Shown here: one piece after another, positions 35,729-49,622 of the stretch
Numbering within the stretch: position 1 is the first letter of the stretch
Layout: every line of letters starts with the position of its first letter
DNA from: Sipunculus nudus
Taxonomy: Eukaryota; Annelida; Sipuncula; Golfingiida; Sipunculidae
Direction: 5' to 3'
DNA length: 64,000 nucleotides
Assembly: GCA_026874595.1 (NCBI GenBank)
Contig: CM049314.1
Coordinates: forward strand, 31,893,229-31,957,228
Position numbers and translations under genes: made by a program
The notes under the pieces: model-generated
Told to the model about the DNA's origin: nothing
Databases searched by the model: none
What the model saw: the letters and a program-made list of their open reading frames with translations, nothing else

Positions 35729-38590
35729 ATTTTATTTGTATGTAAACCTGTCCCTTTTATTTTACTATAATGTTTGGAAGGTTGGGTTCTTGCTAAAAGA
35801 ACTTTGGCAAAGTAATACCTGTTAATGGGAAATACAAAAAGATTAAAATCATTTTTGATTACAGGATTTCAATGATTTTTAAACAGGTACAAGTATGATG
35901 TCCTCTTAAAATCATTTAATTGAAACTCATGTCCAGATATCAAATTGTCCATATATCATTTTATACATTTGATATTGTAAATAATATAAATAAATTTAAA
36001 GATATATTGCATCATAAGTTTTACTTTTAGAACATATTTATCGCAGAGGATTTATATTTATGAAAATACCATATAATTATAAGTAAGTCAATGAACATAA
36101 ACAATGTAAATACTGACTAGGATAGGTTAACATGTTATACATATATTAAAAATGTAAAGATATTCTTACTATGTATATGTGTTCAGTAGTGGCACCACAC
36201 TGGTAATGTTGACTTGGTGGCGGATAGGGGAATATGTTATTCAGAAAGGGACATTGTTTACATCGATATATTAAATCATGTATACATAATATAAAGGGTT
36301 ATTAAATAGTTCCCCAGGAAATTAACTACCTTTCACAATAGCCAAATTAGTCCTTTTTACATGAAGAAACATTTAATAGGAATAGGAAGCCAATACGAAT
36401 AAATGAAGAAGACATTAGCATTATTTATCACGTTACTGTAAATAATAACAGACAGGTCTATACCTGAAGTATAAGTATAATGGAAATTTACTACATTTCA
36501 CAAATACAACAAGATTTATTGACAAGAATATTCATAGGGAAGTGAAGGTCATGCACAGAACTAAACTAGCTATCAAAGGTCATGTTGTTTATCCTTTTCA
36601 GATAAAAATTATCACATAAATTCTTATTTTAAATTTAAAAGGATATAAGGCTAACAAATTTGCAGAATTATTAGAATACATGTAGATCATCATTTTGTTT
36701 TAAAGATGTCATTTCAATAAATATGTATGCATCTTGACCTGGTGGCGGATAGGGATGGGTTTGTGTCAGGAACGCACATTGCAAGCATCGATATATTAAA
36801 TCATGTATACATAATATAAAGGGTTGTTAAATAGTTCCCCAGGAGATTTACAACCTTTAACAATAGCCAACTAAGTACTTTTGACATGAAGAAAGATGTA
36901 ATAGGAATAGGAAAGCCAATGGGAATAAATAAAGAAAACATTATCATGTTTCATCATGTTACTGTGAAATTGTAACAGACAGTGCTATAACTGTAGTAAA
37001 AGTATAATGGAAATTTACTACCTTTCACAAATACAACAGGCTTTATTGACATGAATATTCATAGGGAAGTGAAGGTCATGCAAAGAACAAAACTAGATAT
37101 CAAAGGTCATGCTTTTTTCTCAGTTTCAGGTAAAAATTATGTATCACATGAATTCTAATCTTAGATTTAAAAGGATATAAAGCTAACACATTTGAAGAAT
37201 TATTAGAATACAAGTTGATCTTCATTTTTTTTAAAAGATGTTATTTAAGTAAATATGTATGTATGTTGACCCGTCGGCGGATAGGGATGTGTTTGTCTCA
37301 AGAACGCACATTGTTTACATCGATATATTAAATCATGTATACATAGTATACAGGGCTGTTAAATAGTTCCAAGGAAATTTTCAACCTTTCACAATAGCCA
37401 ACAAAGTACTTTTGACATGAAGAAAGATTTAATAGGAAAAGGAAAGCCAACGCGAATATATAAAGAAGATATTATTATTTGTCATCATGTAACTGTGAAA
37501 TAGTAACAGACATTGCTATATCTGCAGTAACTGTACAATGGAAATTTAACGCCCTTCACTAATACAACAAGCTTTATTGACATGAATATTCATAGGGAAG
37601 TGAACGTCATGTAAAGAACTAAAATAGATAAGGGTTATCCTGATAATCTTTGATGGTAAAAAAAATATAGGACATATATTCTTAGCTTAGAGTTAAAGGG
37701 ATATAAAGTTAACTAATTTAAAGAGTTATCGGAGTACATGTAGGTCGTCCTCAAATTAAAAAAAAAAAACATTTCAAATCAATATGTATTCCGATTGTCA
37801 AGACATTGATGTTAGGCCTATCAATTATCTCTTGATGATGGACATTTAATTACTGGTGCGAAGAAAGTGATTTCTGTAAATGTTTTTAGACACGTTAATA
37901 AGATTCCAACTGTAAGTTCCGTCAATACCTAACCAACGGGTAGCAAGGAGTTATGTGAAAGTCGGGCTCGTGTGTTTGCAAGTGTATGTGTATCCGGGCA
38001 ATATCTGCAAATGTCCATGGTTGATTTCGACATTATTTTGTTGATTTATGACTTCGTATGTAGTATGATTTCGTTTTCTTCGCAAAACCTCGACATCTTG
38101 GAAGTTAATTTAAATCGAGATCTCTGACAATAATGGAACATTAACGTCTCATGGTCGTGACAAAGGCTTTCGACATGGTAGCTGTCTTTTTCTTACTGAT
38201 GCATGTGCTGCAACAGCCAAGTTAGGTGACTAACATTAATACTTACTCCTTAGTAGGGTAACCTTATCTCTCACACACATACAAAAAAAACCTTCTTGCC
38301 AAGCGTCCTACTTCTTTGTGGCCTGCTTTTCCGATGGTCCGGTGGCATTTTGAGTGTGCGAACTTCACGAATCTTTATATTTGTTTAATCCTTCTGTTCC
38401 TGACGTCCCTCTGGGTACTCTTAACATTAGTACTTCTCTAAACTTTTCTGCCTCATAAATTCTCGGAATATATTTTAATGAATTTCATTACTTTTTATTA
38501 ATTGTGGGCTAGGGGTATTCCATGTTTTGCCTTTACTAATAGTTCTACTTTAATTAGCAGAAATATACATCCTTCCGCGCGCAAAGTATC
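35729..38590. repeat. Segmental duplication copy 2: 5' flank of the intact gene
   Basis: Upstream flank of the intact minus-strand gene, parallel to 32560-34090. It is longer because the ~530-bp unit is triplicated here. No open frame with recognisable protein features was seen. Confidence 0.6.
36205..37790. repeat. Three tandem ~530-bp repeat units
   Basis: Anchor words such as GTGGCGGATAG recur at 36216, 36740 and 37272, giving spacings of about 524 and 532. Each unit carries a conserved series of landmarks: the ATCGATATATTAAATCATGTA stretch, AAATAGTTCC, CCTTTCACAATAGCCAA, ATCATGTTACTGTGAAA and GACATGAATATTCATAGGG. Related units lie at about 32700-33300 and, inverted, at 16320-16985. Non-coding; the family is not recognised. 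Confidence 0.8.
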
Positions 38591-41500
38591 ATATTTCCTG
38601 TTATTTGGGTTATAAACTAACCCTTTGACGCAAAATGTATTGCATTGATTTTGCTGCAAGTGGAGATTCAGAGTAATATTGAATGAATAAACAAATAATT
38701 TTTCAAGGATGTCTAAATCACAACGACAATTTACAAATTCAAATGATTCTTTTCGAATGCGTGGCCTTTCAATAGTATCAGGACCTGACTTTGTAAACAG
38801 AGCTGGTTAACAATGACACTTCATACAAATTGACACAAGTATGTTTGGAACAATGAAAATTGAGACCCTGGCAAGGGTAACCCTGATGCCGTATTTTTTT
38901 TATGTCAGCATCACCCTATATTTCAGAGGCACTTCGATAATCAAATGCAGGTATGCCGTCTCTGAATGTTTTCGTTGTTTAATAAATGTGTAAGCGCCGT
39001 AAAGTAGTTCATCAGTTAAATTAATATGATGTAGTGTGTAGTTCGGCTCACTGTTTTGGATCCTACCTTGTTGGTAAAAGCCTTTATTGAAGTAAATCAT
39101 AGTTTGTAGGAAATCTTGCCAGCATCAGAACTACCGAAGGGTCTTCCTTAAATACAACGAGAACAGCTGCAGACTTTTATTAAAAGCTATATATGATTGA
39201 TTTTTGAACTCTCGCTATTAGTGTAAGGTTTTCGAATACACAAAACATACTAGGACTGCAGACTTTCAGGAGCTGCTCAGGATTAGTTCTAACTCATGAA
39301 AGAATATTGACTTCAAGTTAAGGATTTTGAACAGAATCTTTCAGTTAATCAGTGTTTTGATTTCAGAATGAAAAAAAATTACCTTACATCTACAGCAAAA
39401 TATATGGGACATTAACAAACTACAACAGAACGTCGAATATTCGAAGCTCGTTTATTCGAAAGATCGTTCATCCGAAATAAAAAACAGAGAATCAAAATTT
39501 TTAGCATTTATCTTAATCTGAACAATGACAAAAAATCCAGTATAAAAATGGTATAAAAGATCGTCTGATTCAAAACAAAAGTAGCCAGATCAGCGGTCAT
39601 ACATACTGTGGACTAATTAGTGCACCCGAGTGAAGGCAGTAGGTTTAAAAACACGTTCCCGTGAATCCGTGTAGTCCTCGGCTCCCTTTAATGGCCAGGC
39701 CGGGGTATTTAACATGTACAAACAAAATGTTACAACAGATCAAAACTGAACAGCCGATCGCAGGTTGTAAGTGTGATAAACTCAGCCTTGCCGATCCCTG
39801 TAGTCCTAGCCTCAGCTTTGATCAGGGTGGATTTAAAGGAAAGCTTTGATCTTCGTTTCGGTAATCGCCCAGCCCTTGAGTACTACGTGGAGCAGATGTT
39901 GAGTTGTGTGCGCCTTCCTTATTTACTCACAAAGTCTATTGGCCAGATTATATCTGCTCAAAATAAAGGAATGTTGTTTGGCTAGAATTGCTACTTAGGA
40001 CTGCAGTTGAGGAAATCTGAGCTTTATATAAACCCTGCTACGATGCTGATTAAAACCATTGTGATAGTCTAAGTCAACACGTTTACCGCTCATCCTGATT
40101 ATTCTCCACGTGAATTTTGCATACTGAGTCTTACTCGTCAATGGACAAGCGAGTCAAGTAAGTGCAAGGGCCATGTCCTGTCAGTTGATGACAAGCTGTC
40201 GAACCTTGCAAAGAATTGACACGGGTGCCAAGCCAGCTGACCTCGCCTGAGAATTCAACGTCGGCAGATGTACGATCAGCGACATTTACGTTTTGTTTCA
40301 TTTGCTTGAAATAACACTGTGTACATAATTTTTTATTCTGCATTCAACCAATACTCTCATTAATAATTTTAATAAATATACAGTACATTTATAAAGTTTT
40401 TTCGTAGTTAACATATCTGCCGAGAGATGGTAGCACTTTCTAGATCATTGCAGGTCATTCAGGTTATCATGGCAGCCACGCGTGACATGATGTAGGTACG
40501 ATACCGATTGTTTCCAGTGCCGGGTTGTTCACCAATAAATATATTATCATATAATAATGTATTCTATATGATACATGTATTGAATAGATGAAAAATATTA
40601 CAATATATTGTCACACGTTTATCCTGGGCGAGATTAACGAATTTGGCTCAGTCAGTATCTCATAATGTCTCGAACTCGGCGGTAATCACGGTGATTTCCA
40701 GAGCAATTTCATGCAAAATCATTGATCCGAACGATCATTCATCCGAACAAAAAAGCTTCTCCCCTGAGGCTTGTGGCTTATCGACGCTGTACTCCACATA
40801 TGTGGCATAAAAATTTCTATTATGATGGATAATTATCTGTGTCCTTGGTCTGAATTTGAAGATACATGTGGCTCTCATAAGTACAAAATTTGTATTTGGC
40901 ATAATGTATGGCAGATGTCCATCTTGTATTTACCTGTTTTGCTCATCCTCAACTTTTCATTGAGTAGCGTATCAGAAATTCAGAGGCTTCTAAACTTTAA
41001 ATATTTGAACGTTGTAATAATAGTGTCCATGACATGCTGGCGCCATTCACTAATAGGCCTAGATATCGCCTACATCGTTTGTATTGCAATATATTGTGAT
41101 ACGTGGTATATATATATAAAATAACATGTTATTAATTCATTATCAGGTCAAATTTAAAACAATAAAAGTGAATGAAGATTAGTTTATTTTTCACATGAGA
41201 TTTGTTTACGGGAATAACTCAGTAAAGTACTGAATTGTTGTTGACAGAACTCGAAGGAACATTTAAAATAGTATTATCTTTATAGATGTTTCTTCAAGCA
41301 TTACATATACATCCCAGTCATTAATAAGAGCACTCCAGAATGTGTTTACGCAGGGATAGCTAGTATACACAACGCTGATAAAATAAATACTGCTCAATTC
41401 ACCCATGATCTGCATGCAATTAAAAATAAAATGCACAGATTTAACGGCGTTATACGTCGTCTCTTAAATAGGAAACTTCCTTTCTATAAAAATCGTTCCA

Positions 41501-42339
41501 AGAGAAAGTTATGAAATGTTCCCACTGATCACGATTCTTAGCAAATGGCGGAATTCTTTGAGGGGTAAAGTTTCGCGTGCTTCGTCAGATATTTTTTTTT
41601 CCTTTACCTGTAACATTTTATCATAATGTTTTTCCCAAACTTCCTGTTTTAGCTTATCACTTCTTGACGCACATGGCGCTTATTTAAACGATCCTCGCGA
41701 GCAACGTCATCTCTGATTTTTTTCTCTAGGCGCACTCGTTACATTTCTAGAAAATTGTGCAAATCCGGGCCTGTATACCAAACTCTTTACTAAAGCTAAC
41801 AATTTCTTTTAAGTGTTTCATTTCTCATGTATATTACATTGGCTGCGATTTTTTGTATATTTTTTTATTAAGCCCGAAAAACAAATAAAAATATGTTTAC
41901 CAGCGTTGCAAGGTCTGCCTACCCGTACATGCACCACAAGCTAGCCGCCTTAACCTGCTTTTATCGAGCGCAGGGTATGCATTAAGCGGAATTCTGAAAG
42001 AGACACATGGAAAAATGGAATTCCCAGAGGAGAATTGGATCCGCATCAGGCGCACGGTATAGCACCCATTGGCTCTGATAACCACAAGAATGACCTACGG
42101 ATCCAGCGCGATCTGTTTTTTTTTTTTTTTTTTTTTCATCATCGGGCTAATGTCGCATGGTTCAACTGCCCGCCAAGTAAATGTCCTACGCGATATTATA
42201 ACGCATTCCAAATACCACAATCTGCTGTCACAACCCGCATACCATGGTCCCGGTAAACGCAGTCTTAGTTTGTTCGACCATTACCAAGGTTGATGTAAAC
42301 CTGCTATTTATCTCAGAGCATCATCAGTTTCGAATCAAC
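38591..42339. other. No recognised gene
   Basis: Non-coding. A GATCGTTCATCCGAA-type word recurs at about 39462 and 40730 and may mark decayed transposon ends. A T run lies at 42115-42136. Confidence 0.5.
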
Positions 42340-42960
42340 GTAATGACAAACAACAAAGCTAAGGACAAGCATATAATATTGGAGGAGTTTATTTGCCTGA
42401 GCCTGTTTTTCCCCATTTGCAGCTTTAAGTTAGATTTTCGCGTGCAAAAGCCTATAGTGACATATATGTGTTTGTTATCATCCCAAAACTTATATCAATT
42501 GAAAACTAAAACTGTGCGTTTCATGGTGTTCTTTGAGCTTCAGTTTATACAAAACTTATACAAAATTATCCTTCAGAAACTTTCATTTTTTTTTTATAAA
42601 CTCAAATAATTTCTTTAAATTAATTTCAAAGTACCGAAGGCTTATATATACAATCGACATTACTTCGGCAATGATGATGTCGTGCCGATATTGTTTATCG
42701 GAAGTTAAAAAAAATCGTATACCCTTCATATGCCTCTCAGCTGCTTCTTTGTTTCATTTCTTGAATAGCATAATTTGCCATTCTTTGCTGACTTTTTTGG
42801 GAGGGTACGTCTTGGAGAATCCTAGCAAAAGGGATCTTATTATCATGAACAGGAGTCTCTGCGAAATGCACAGGATAACAATATGCGTCTTCTGTCCTAC
42901 CAGCTCATTCCAAAACTATTTATCAGATAGAACCGTGGATTTCCACGTTTGCATCTAGGA
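42340..42960. repeat. Dispersed repeat C, copy 2
   Basis: Sister of 26070-26700. Frames over it (42244-42609, 42533-42958) are AT-rich and not conserved between copies. Confidence 0.6.
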
Positions 42961-44910
42961 ATAATAACAATAGTTTTGACAATAATCAATCGGCTTAATT
43001 TTGCTTGCCAAGCAAGTTCTTCACCTGAATGGCAACGAGTTTATCATGTCGTCTATTCCAGAGAGTTTTTCCATTTTTGGAAATAATTGTTATAGTAGGA
43101 AAGATTTTCCAAGGTTGACGTTATTACAGGCACTCTTGTTTTGTTGATCATGTTGCTGGTCGTGAGTTCTCCGGTAGGGACACCAGAGTCAGTTACGCCT
43201 ACAAATGAATTGGAATTTCGTTCTGTAATTTTCCAAAGTTTTTTTCGCCTTGCCTTATAAAAACAGTTTTATGCTGGAATATAATACGACGCATATGCTG
43301 GTCCACGCTTCGGTTAAGATGTTCACTTCCACCATGTCCAGACAAACTCGTAAAGATATAACTGTAGGGCTTTGTTAAGGCAGTCAATACTGATGTCCTA
43401 CAGAGAGTTAAATAATTGTTATGAGATGCAAACCTTAAATTCAATACATAGGAAAAAGGCCTATCATCGATGTCGGCCGCTGAACATCAGTGATCAATAC
43501 TAAATTCGTTATTGGTAACAACTAAATCTAATGGATAATTTCTGCTCGTTTACAGTCTCAAATCATTCTATGCCTGTTTTGTAATGAGGTTTCAGCATAT
43601 AATAGAGAGGGCAAAGGGTGCGGCTTGATATCGGCGCCGTTACATCGGTGATCATTACTGAAATCATGTGATATAATTGTAAGATATGTGTTTCCTGTTG
43701 GCTAGTCTTCCAACTCAACAGGTGTATACCGGCATGTACAACTCGTACAATCTTGCAACGTACACACCATTGGTAAAGGTTAAAGGTTATTCTTCAGATA
43801 CCGTACAGCGGTTTCAGAAACTAGGAATTTTTTAGACAATTATGAGACCAACGAAAGTAAAGGGGCCTAATTGATATCTAGTGTCAATTAACTCATTAGT
43901 TGAACCTTTCATAAAAATTGGCCAGGATACGCCGATCAAACTGCACATTTGTCAATAATAAATGTGTGCTGTGTGTGTGTGTGTGGGGGGGGGGGGCGCA
44001 AAATAGTCCAGACAAATTCAACAAGGATATCACGCAGCAAGTCAGACAAACAAGAGTTTTGAAAAGGACATTTATCACCTATAGTGACCGTCAACCTTAA
44101 GTTCGCGGGGTTAAAACTTCGTGATTTCCAATTTTTCAGTGTTTCGTGATGGTTTTATTTTAGTACGATATTAAAATCAACACCATTTTTGTATGAATTA
44201 CTTATATGAACAAGTATGTGCAAATTCTTAATATTTTGACGAGAACGCAAGCGTAGATCGAACGAGTTCTTATTTTTATTATTATTGTTCATTAATGGAA
44301 AATAATTTGGAAGATCTTATATTGTTTTGTATAGCAATGTATAAATATACCAGATCTATTTTCCATGTATATCAGATACAATACTTGTTTCTACGATGGG
44401 ACCTCTTATGAATGAAGGATTCCTTTTTAATCACAATGGTTCCCCTTTTGCGAACATCGCGAATTTGAAACCCTCGCAAACAAAATGGCAACCAGAGTAT
44501 GTCCAATCAGCCCCCGTTTTTCGTCTGTCCATATTGCTGAATTAACTAACTACTTGTGCTTGTAAACAAGCCAATACATCCGACACAGAGGCATTTCAAT
44601 ATCTTTTCCTAACAGGAACTCAATATACATTTCATTAATATGAACACAGGGTTAGCCAGAAGTAATATAAATTAAAGGTAGGTTAAAAGCTAACTTAAAG
44701 AAAAAAGGAAGGATGTGAAGTCTTTCGTCGTGGGGAGCCAGCACTTTTTATGAGTTTCACCTAGTTAATATCTAACCCGTAATGGACTTTGGCCCCGCCA
44801 CCTCGCAGCGACAGTATGCTAGTGATCGAGACGCCATCTCAAACATCACCAGGTAGGTCAGATCCAAGCATTTCAGTTGCTCTTTGAGGAAACTATAATT
44901 AAATACTCTT

Positions 44911-44956
44911 CATGTGGAATATTTTTATGCTTTTCTGTATAAAAATATTCCACATG
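44911..44956. other. Perfect 18-bp hairpin
   Basis: CATGTGGAATATTTTTAT (44911-44928), a 10-base loop, then its exact reverse complement (44939-44956). It could be a foldback-element remnant or a small-RNA precursor. No other evidence. Confidence 0.6.
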
Positions 44957-45015
44957 ATATCTTATCGTCAATAGTATCAGCCAAATTTAAACTTACTTTT
45001 TCCATGGGCGTGGGC

Positions 45016-45021
<6 letters not shown>

Positions 45022-45083
<62 letters not shown>
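45022..45083. repeat. (AT)n microsatellite
   Basis: About 31 AT units. Confidence 0.98.
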
Positions 45084-45086
<3 letters not shown>

Positions 45087-47496
45087 GATGGTCGATTTTT
45101 AAAATCAAACGGAAAATATGTAAATGAAAAGGAGAGTGGAGTTATCACACCCTTGCGTAATGTTCACAGTGTAAACACTTTAAATGCTGAAGTGGGCGGA
45201 GCGTTATATCGATGCACACTATGGGGGGCGGATAATAATTTTTGAAAAGGAGGGGGGAGACGCAGTGGGCTTCCATTGAACCTTTTTGTATAGTCTGGCT
45301 GTAATGGCATATTCTCTGGTAGCTAGTAGTTCTAAGTTTTTAAGTTTTTGGGTACTAGTATTATGTAATATTGAGTGCTTATTATTTGTCCAAAGTGTAT
45401 GTGTGTGTGTGGGGGGGGGGAGGCATATACATATCTTACCTCGCTCAGCGACAAAAACGTCGCATTATTTAGTTAATTGGTGTTATAACGAGATGCAACC
45501 GCATTCTCTTTAACGAGATCTTTATTACCATTGTTAAGGATATGATGCAATTGCAACTTATGAGCATAGTACTTTGCTTATTTGAAGTCCAACTGCTACA
45601 TATTGGCTTTTGCTATATTTATCGTGTGTGTCTGGTTCAAGTAGGCACGGGCCATACTGTTCACAGCCGTCAAGGCATTAATGTTAGCCTTAAGAACGAG
45701 TTTGTTGCGAGGTGCTTTGTGTCATATTTCTATATATATAATAATGCAATGATATGTACTGTATGCATCCTTAAACTGAAAAATGGTGTAGTAAATTACC
45801 ATAACTGAACCATGTGAGGAAACCTGATTTATCCAAGATTTTAGATTACATACAAATCGCATGGGGGTTTCTATCCCACTTCATTTATGGTGTTGTGATT
45901 AAATGTACCGTCAGATACACCAAACATTGTAGTCACAATTTGTGTGTATGACATTCATCGGGAACGATCGAGACCAGCCAATACGGCATGAACCATAGGT
46001 CAGGAGTTACGGCTGAGGTTTCGGGCACACCGAACCCCACGCCATATTTTACATGTGGTGGCAAGGGTCATACAATGAAAGCACATGCCTAAGTTGTTTG
46101 GACCGAGGCCGTAGCCTGAGCAGTCTGTTGGGGGGGGGGGCAGTAAATGGGTGTGGCCCTCGCACGGTGTGGAAATATTTTAAAACACATGCCATAAATT
46201 GGCATTTCTGTGGGCATTCTTTTCTTATAATATAAGCTAACAGGCGAAACATAATTGCTAGCTTTCATTTATGTGGGTAACTGAGTGAAAGTCACCAGTA
46301 AAATTGAACTTGCTTGCATGTACTGTCAACATTTTTTTTTTGTTTGGCCTAAGAATGCGTAAATCTCAGGAGGGTCCAGGAACGTAGCCTCCGTAGTAGG
46401 GCGGGGGGTGTAGGGGGGGGGCTGGTCAGCTGTGGTACTGGAGACTCACTTAACATTAAAACATTCATTTCACGTACTTACCCTCTTTTTCGGTTACGGA
46501 CTGAAGAAATGTTTCTGATTTGGTTAGCAAGACTGAATCAAATGAATCCAAATAAAACTTTTACTTGCGTGTATAGGATTATCAATAGAGTCCGCAGCGG
46601 TCATACACTACATTCGTTCTCAATGCCTTTTGTTTAATCACTGCTTTCTATAACAGGATTCGCAAAGTTTAACCAGCAAGACTGGCAGAGAGTTAAGAGT
46701 TTTAACCAGAGTTTTGCCCTGTGTAAGAACAGGTGAAAGCATAACAACAAGAGTGGGATGTTGTGGGTTATAACTTGGAGCTGGATGCAAAATGCGATAC
46801 TACGCTCTCATTGGTCCGATAAACATCTTTATCTCTGCGAGCCCTGGAAATGAAACCCGGAGATTATTGCTATAGAAAGTATCGGTTAAAAACGAAAGAG
46901 ACGAGGTGTGTATAGCCTTGCGTAATCGGCGCCATTTCGTCCCTCTGACGTTTCAGAGTCTACGGCTAGTGTACTGGTTGTTAGAATGCCGCAAGATCCT
47001 TCAACGAAGAATTGACTTTAATCCTCTATAAGGATGCAAATTTTTTTTGTCAATGTTGACAACGCCTCGTGGCCTACAAGTACGCTATCACTTGACATAA
47101 ACCAGACCAACCGTGATCTCTTTCGTATATTTTCTTACAACACTTACCATGAGCGAGAAAAAATCCTTTTTAACTCAGCATATTCGTAAATCCCTGATCC
47201 CTGCCTCGTTACCTTTGAGACAGAGATTCAGTTTGGCTTATGAGATCACAATAAGGCCTATTTTTTTGTGTTCATTCATCATTCGTGTCCTTATTCAAGA
47301 TTATGGGCCGTTTACCACGATATCAAGGCCACATAATGTACGACCGTTGCAGTACTTTCCGCAGTGTGGCTTGTATCATGATTCAAGTAAGGCTTACCAG
47401 CCCAGTAAAAAACGCCCATCGTGCAAGTGTTCTAGGCCAATCTTGGATGCGTGATATTATTTCTTACCAAGAAATTTTCCGATAGCATAAAACAAG

Positions 47497-47504
<8 letters not shown>

Positions 47505-47544
<40 letters not shown>
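47505..47544. repeat. (AT)n microsatellite
   Basis: About 20 AT units after an A run. Confidence 0.98.
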
Positions 47545-47548
<4 letters not shown>

Positions 47549-49379
47549 TATAATGATGTTTCACGTAAAAACACGGGAATAATGTTTATTTACTCTGATA
47601 TATAAGCCTATGTGTAAACCATTCGGTCACAGCCGAGAGAAAAAGAAACTCCATTAAGAGTGACACACTAACCAGTCAGTGCATCATTAAACTTTTGCAT
47701 GTAAAAGGTATTTAGATTACAGATTGTACCCCAGTGTGACCCCTGACATACATTCTTCAAAATAGGAGGCGTCGTCAAACATATATAAAAGGTAACTTTA
47801 CTTTATAAACTCTCGATGTGTCAGATCACTCTCAAGCAACTATAAATATCAACAAGCCCTCTGTGTAAGTAACACACAACACCCAGGTAGACTCACGGCC
47901 TGGTTGACAGCAAAATATAAAATAAAATGACAAGTAGCGCGGGCTACCTCCCTGCCACGGAGTCCAAGCAGAAAACGAAACTCTGCAGATGTAAACACTT
48001 AGCTTAAGATTTAGATGAGTCAGTGTTTAAAATGGAGGTGGTTACCTCCACCATAAACTTTAAAAAAATACACGGCATCAATTTAGGTGACACTTAAAAT
48101 ATACACTGTGTAATACTAGTACTTATAACAGCTTGGAGAGCCATTCAGACTAGCTTGAGATTTTCACTTTTTGTACATTTGGCTAGATTTTCTGAGATCA
48201 AACATGTAGCATATTTATTTTTATCTTAAATCAAAACCTCTCTTACGGGAATCCTGAAAATCGGTGTTTTCGTTGACAAGGCCAATTTGATACTTGTGAC
48301 TTGAACCAAGGGAGCTCCATTATAATATTCATGGAACTTAAACAAACTACTCGGCAAAAGCACGATTATGAGCACCATGAAAAGCAGGATTGTCTAGCGT
48401 TCTAAGTATCTGAACAAATAACTTGTGTTTGTTTAATTAAATGCAAAATGGTTGATCCCACTGAAACCCTTAATACTATCAGAAATGAAACACAACCCGG
48501 ATTCTTCTGACGTTTAAGTGTTCACTGCAGTGTTTCCTTGCCTCTACCAGAAGCGTAAAGGCCATCATTTCCGTTCGTGTATGTGATGGTGTGTGTGTTC
48601 ACAACATAACTTGAGCCTCACGTAGGGAATCTCTTGAAATCGTAAGGGCACTCCGGAAATGTGCCAATGGTGTGGGTCCGGTTACGACTCGGATAAAGAA
48701 AGAATTTCCATGAAAATTCACAAATGTGTACTCGCACCCAAAACTTTTACCCCATTTATTATAAAAGCAGTCTAAAATGACACTCAATGGCTGTTGGAAT
48801 CTGAAATTTTAATACTCTGTCTATAAAATGAAATAAATTAGAGCCCTGTAACTTACTCATTGTTATATGTGATTCACCTGACAGTGGCTACTGTGAAAAT
48901 GACTATACCAGTTTTCTGTTATCCCAGGTACTATCTTCCTTCCCTACATGTGAGCCATTATTATGTGTTTCTTACTGAAGATATACCTTAGATGTCATTT
49001 ATAACCAAATTGTGTGGGAGACGTACCTGTGGTTCTCCAAAAATATAAAATTTGCTAAAAACACATGATTTTGCAAGTATTTGTTTCATCCGGCCCATTT
49101 AAGCAGTAAGCTTATGTTCGACTTTAAGTTGACTGAAGTGCTCTAGACATTTTAAATCATAGGTACCTATTAGCAGGGAAAAGAAGAGGTCTCAGTCACT
49201 ACAATGTATGTATAATGATTTTTTTTTGTGGGGGTGAGGTAGCCGCCTCTACTTGTTGTACTGTCTTTTGTTATTCTTAATCTAAGTACGTACATCTGCA
49301 GGGTTTTATTTCGGTTTGGGACTACGTGACAGGGCGGTAGCACTCGCTTCCTATTATATTATTTATGTATCCTGATGTC

Positions 49380-49622
49380 AACCAGGCCCGGTGTCTACCC
49401 CATTATTGGGTCATAACACCGAGGAACCCCCAAAGATGCACTCATGTGTGATTGATACACGGCTGTGGGGTACAACCTACAGATTAAGCCTACCATTAAA
49501 CCTACAGATCGCTCACTCTTGGTGGGGAAAGCACCATGAAAATCTCACCACCTTGGCTGAGATTTGAATTCACGACCTACCGGCTTTGAATTATGTGCTC
49601 TATACCTGAGCCACGGAAGCTG
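49380..49622 (-). mobile_element. tRNA-derived SINE
   Basis: On the minus strand the first ~75 nt resemble a tRNA gene: A-box-like TGGCTCAGGTATAGAGC (49597-49613) and B-box-like GGTCGTGAATTCAAATC (49561-49577), correctly spaced. A ~165-nt unrelated body with GTGCTTTCCCCACCAAGAG follows. The head lacks a good acceptor stem and continues into the body, so this is a SINE rather than a tRNA gene. The 3' boundary is approximate. Confidence 0.6.

Larger units (their letters stand above)
42961..49379. other. No recognised gene
   Basis: Mainly non-coding, with two (AT)n tracts, G runs (43985, 45410, 46130) and the perfect hairpin. The 113-codon plus frame at 47113-47454 has an ATG context and no low-complexity bias, but no recognisable motif or splice partner; not called. 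Confidence 0.5.

Noticed and set aside
42533-42958. 141-residue plus-strand frame
   Set aside because: AT-rich chance frame over repeat C; the sister copy at 26.3-26.7 kb does not keep it.
47113-47454. 113-residue plus-strand frame
   Set aside because: Unbiased composition, but no recognisable motif, splice signals or second copy; left uncalled.
49548-49622. tRNA gene on the minus strand
   Set aside because: A and B boxes are present, but there is no convincing acceptor stem and the homologous unit extends ~165 nt further, as in a SINE.
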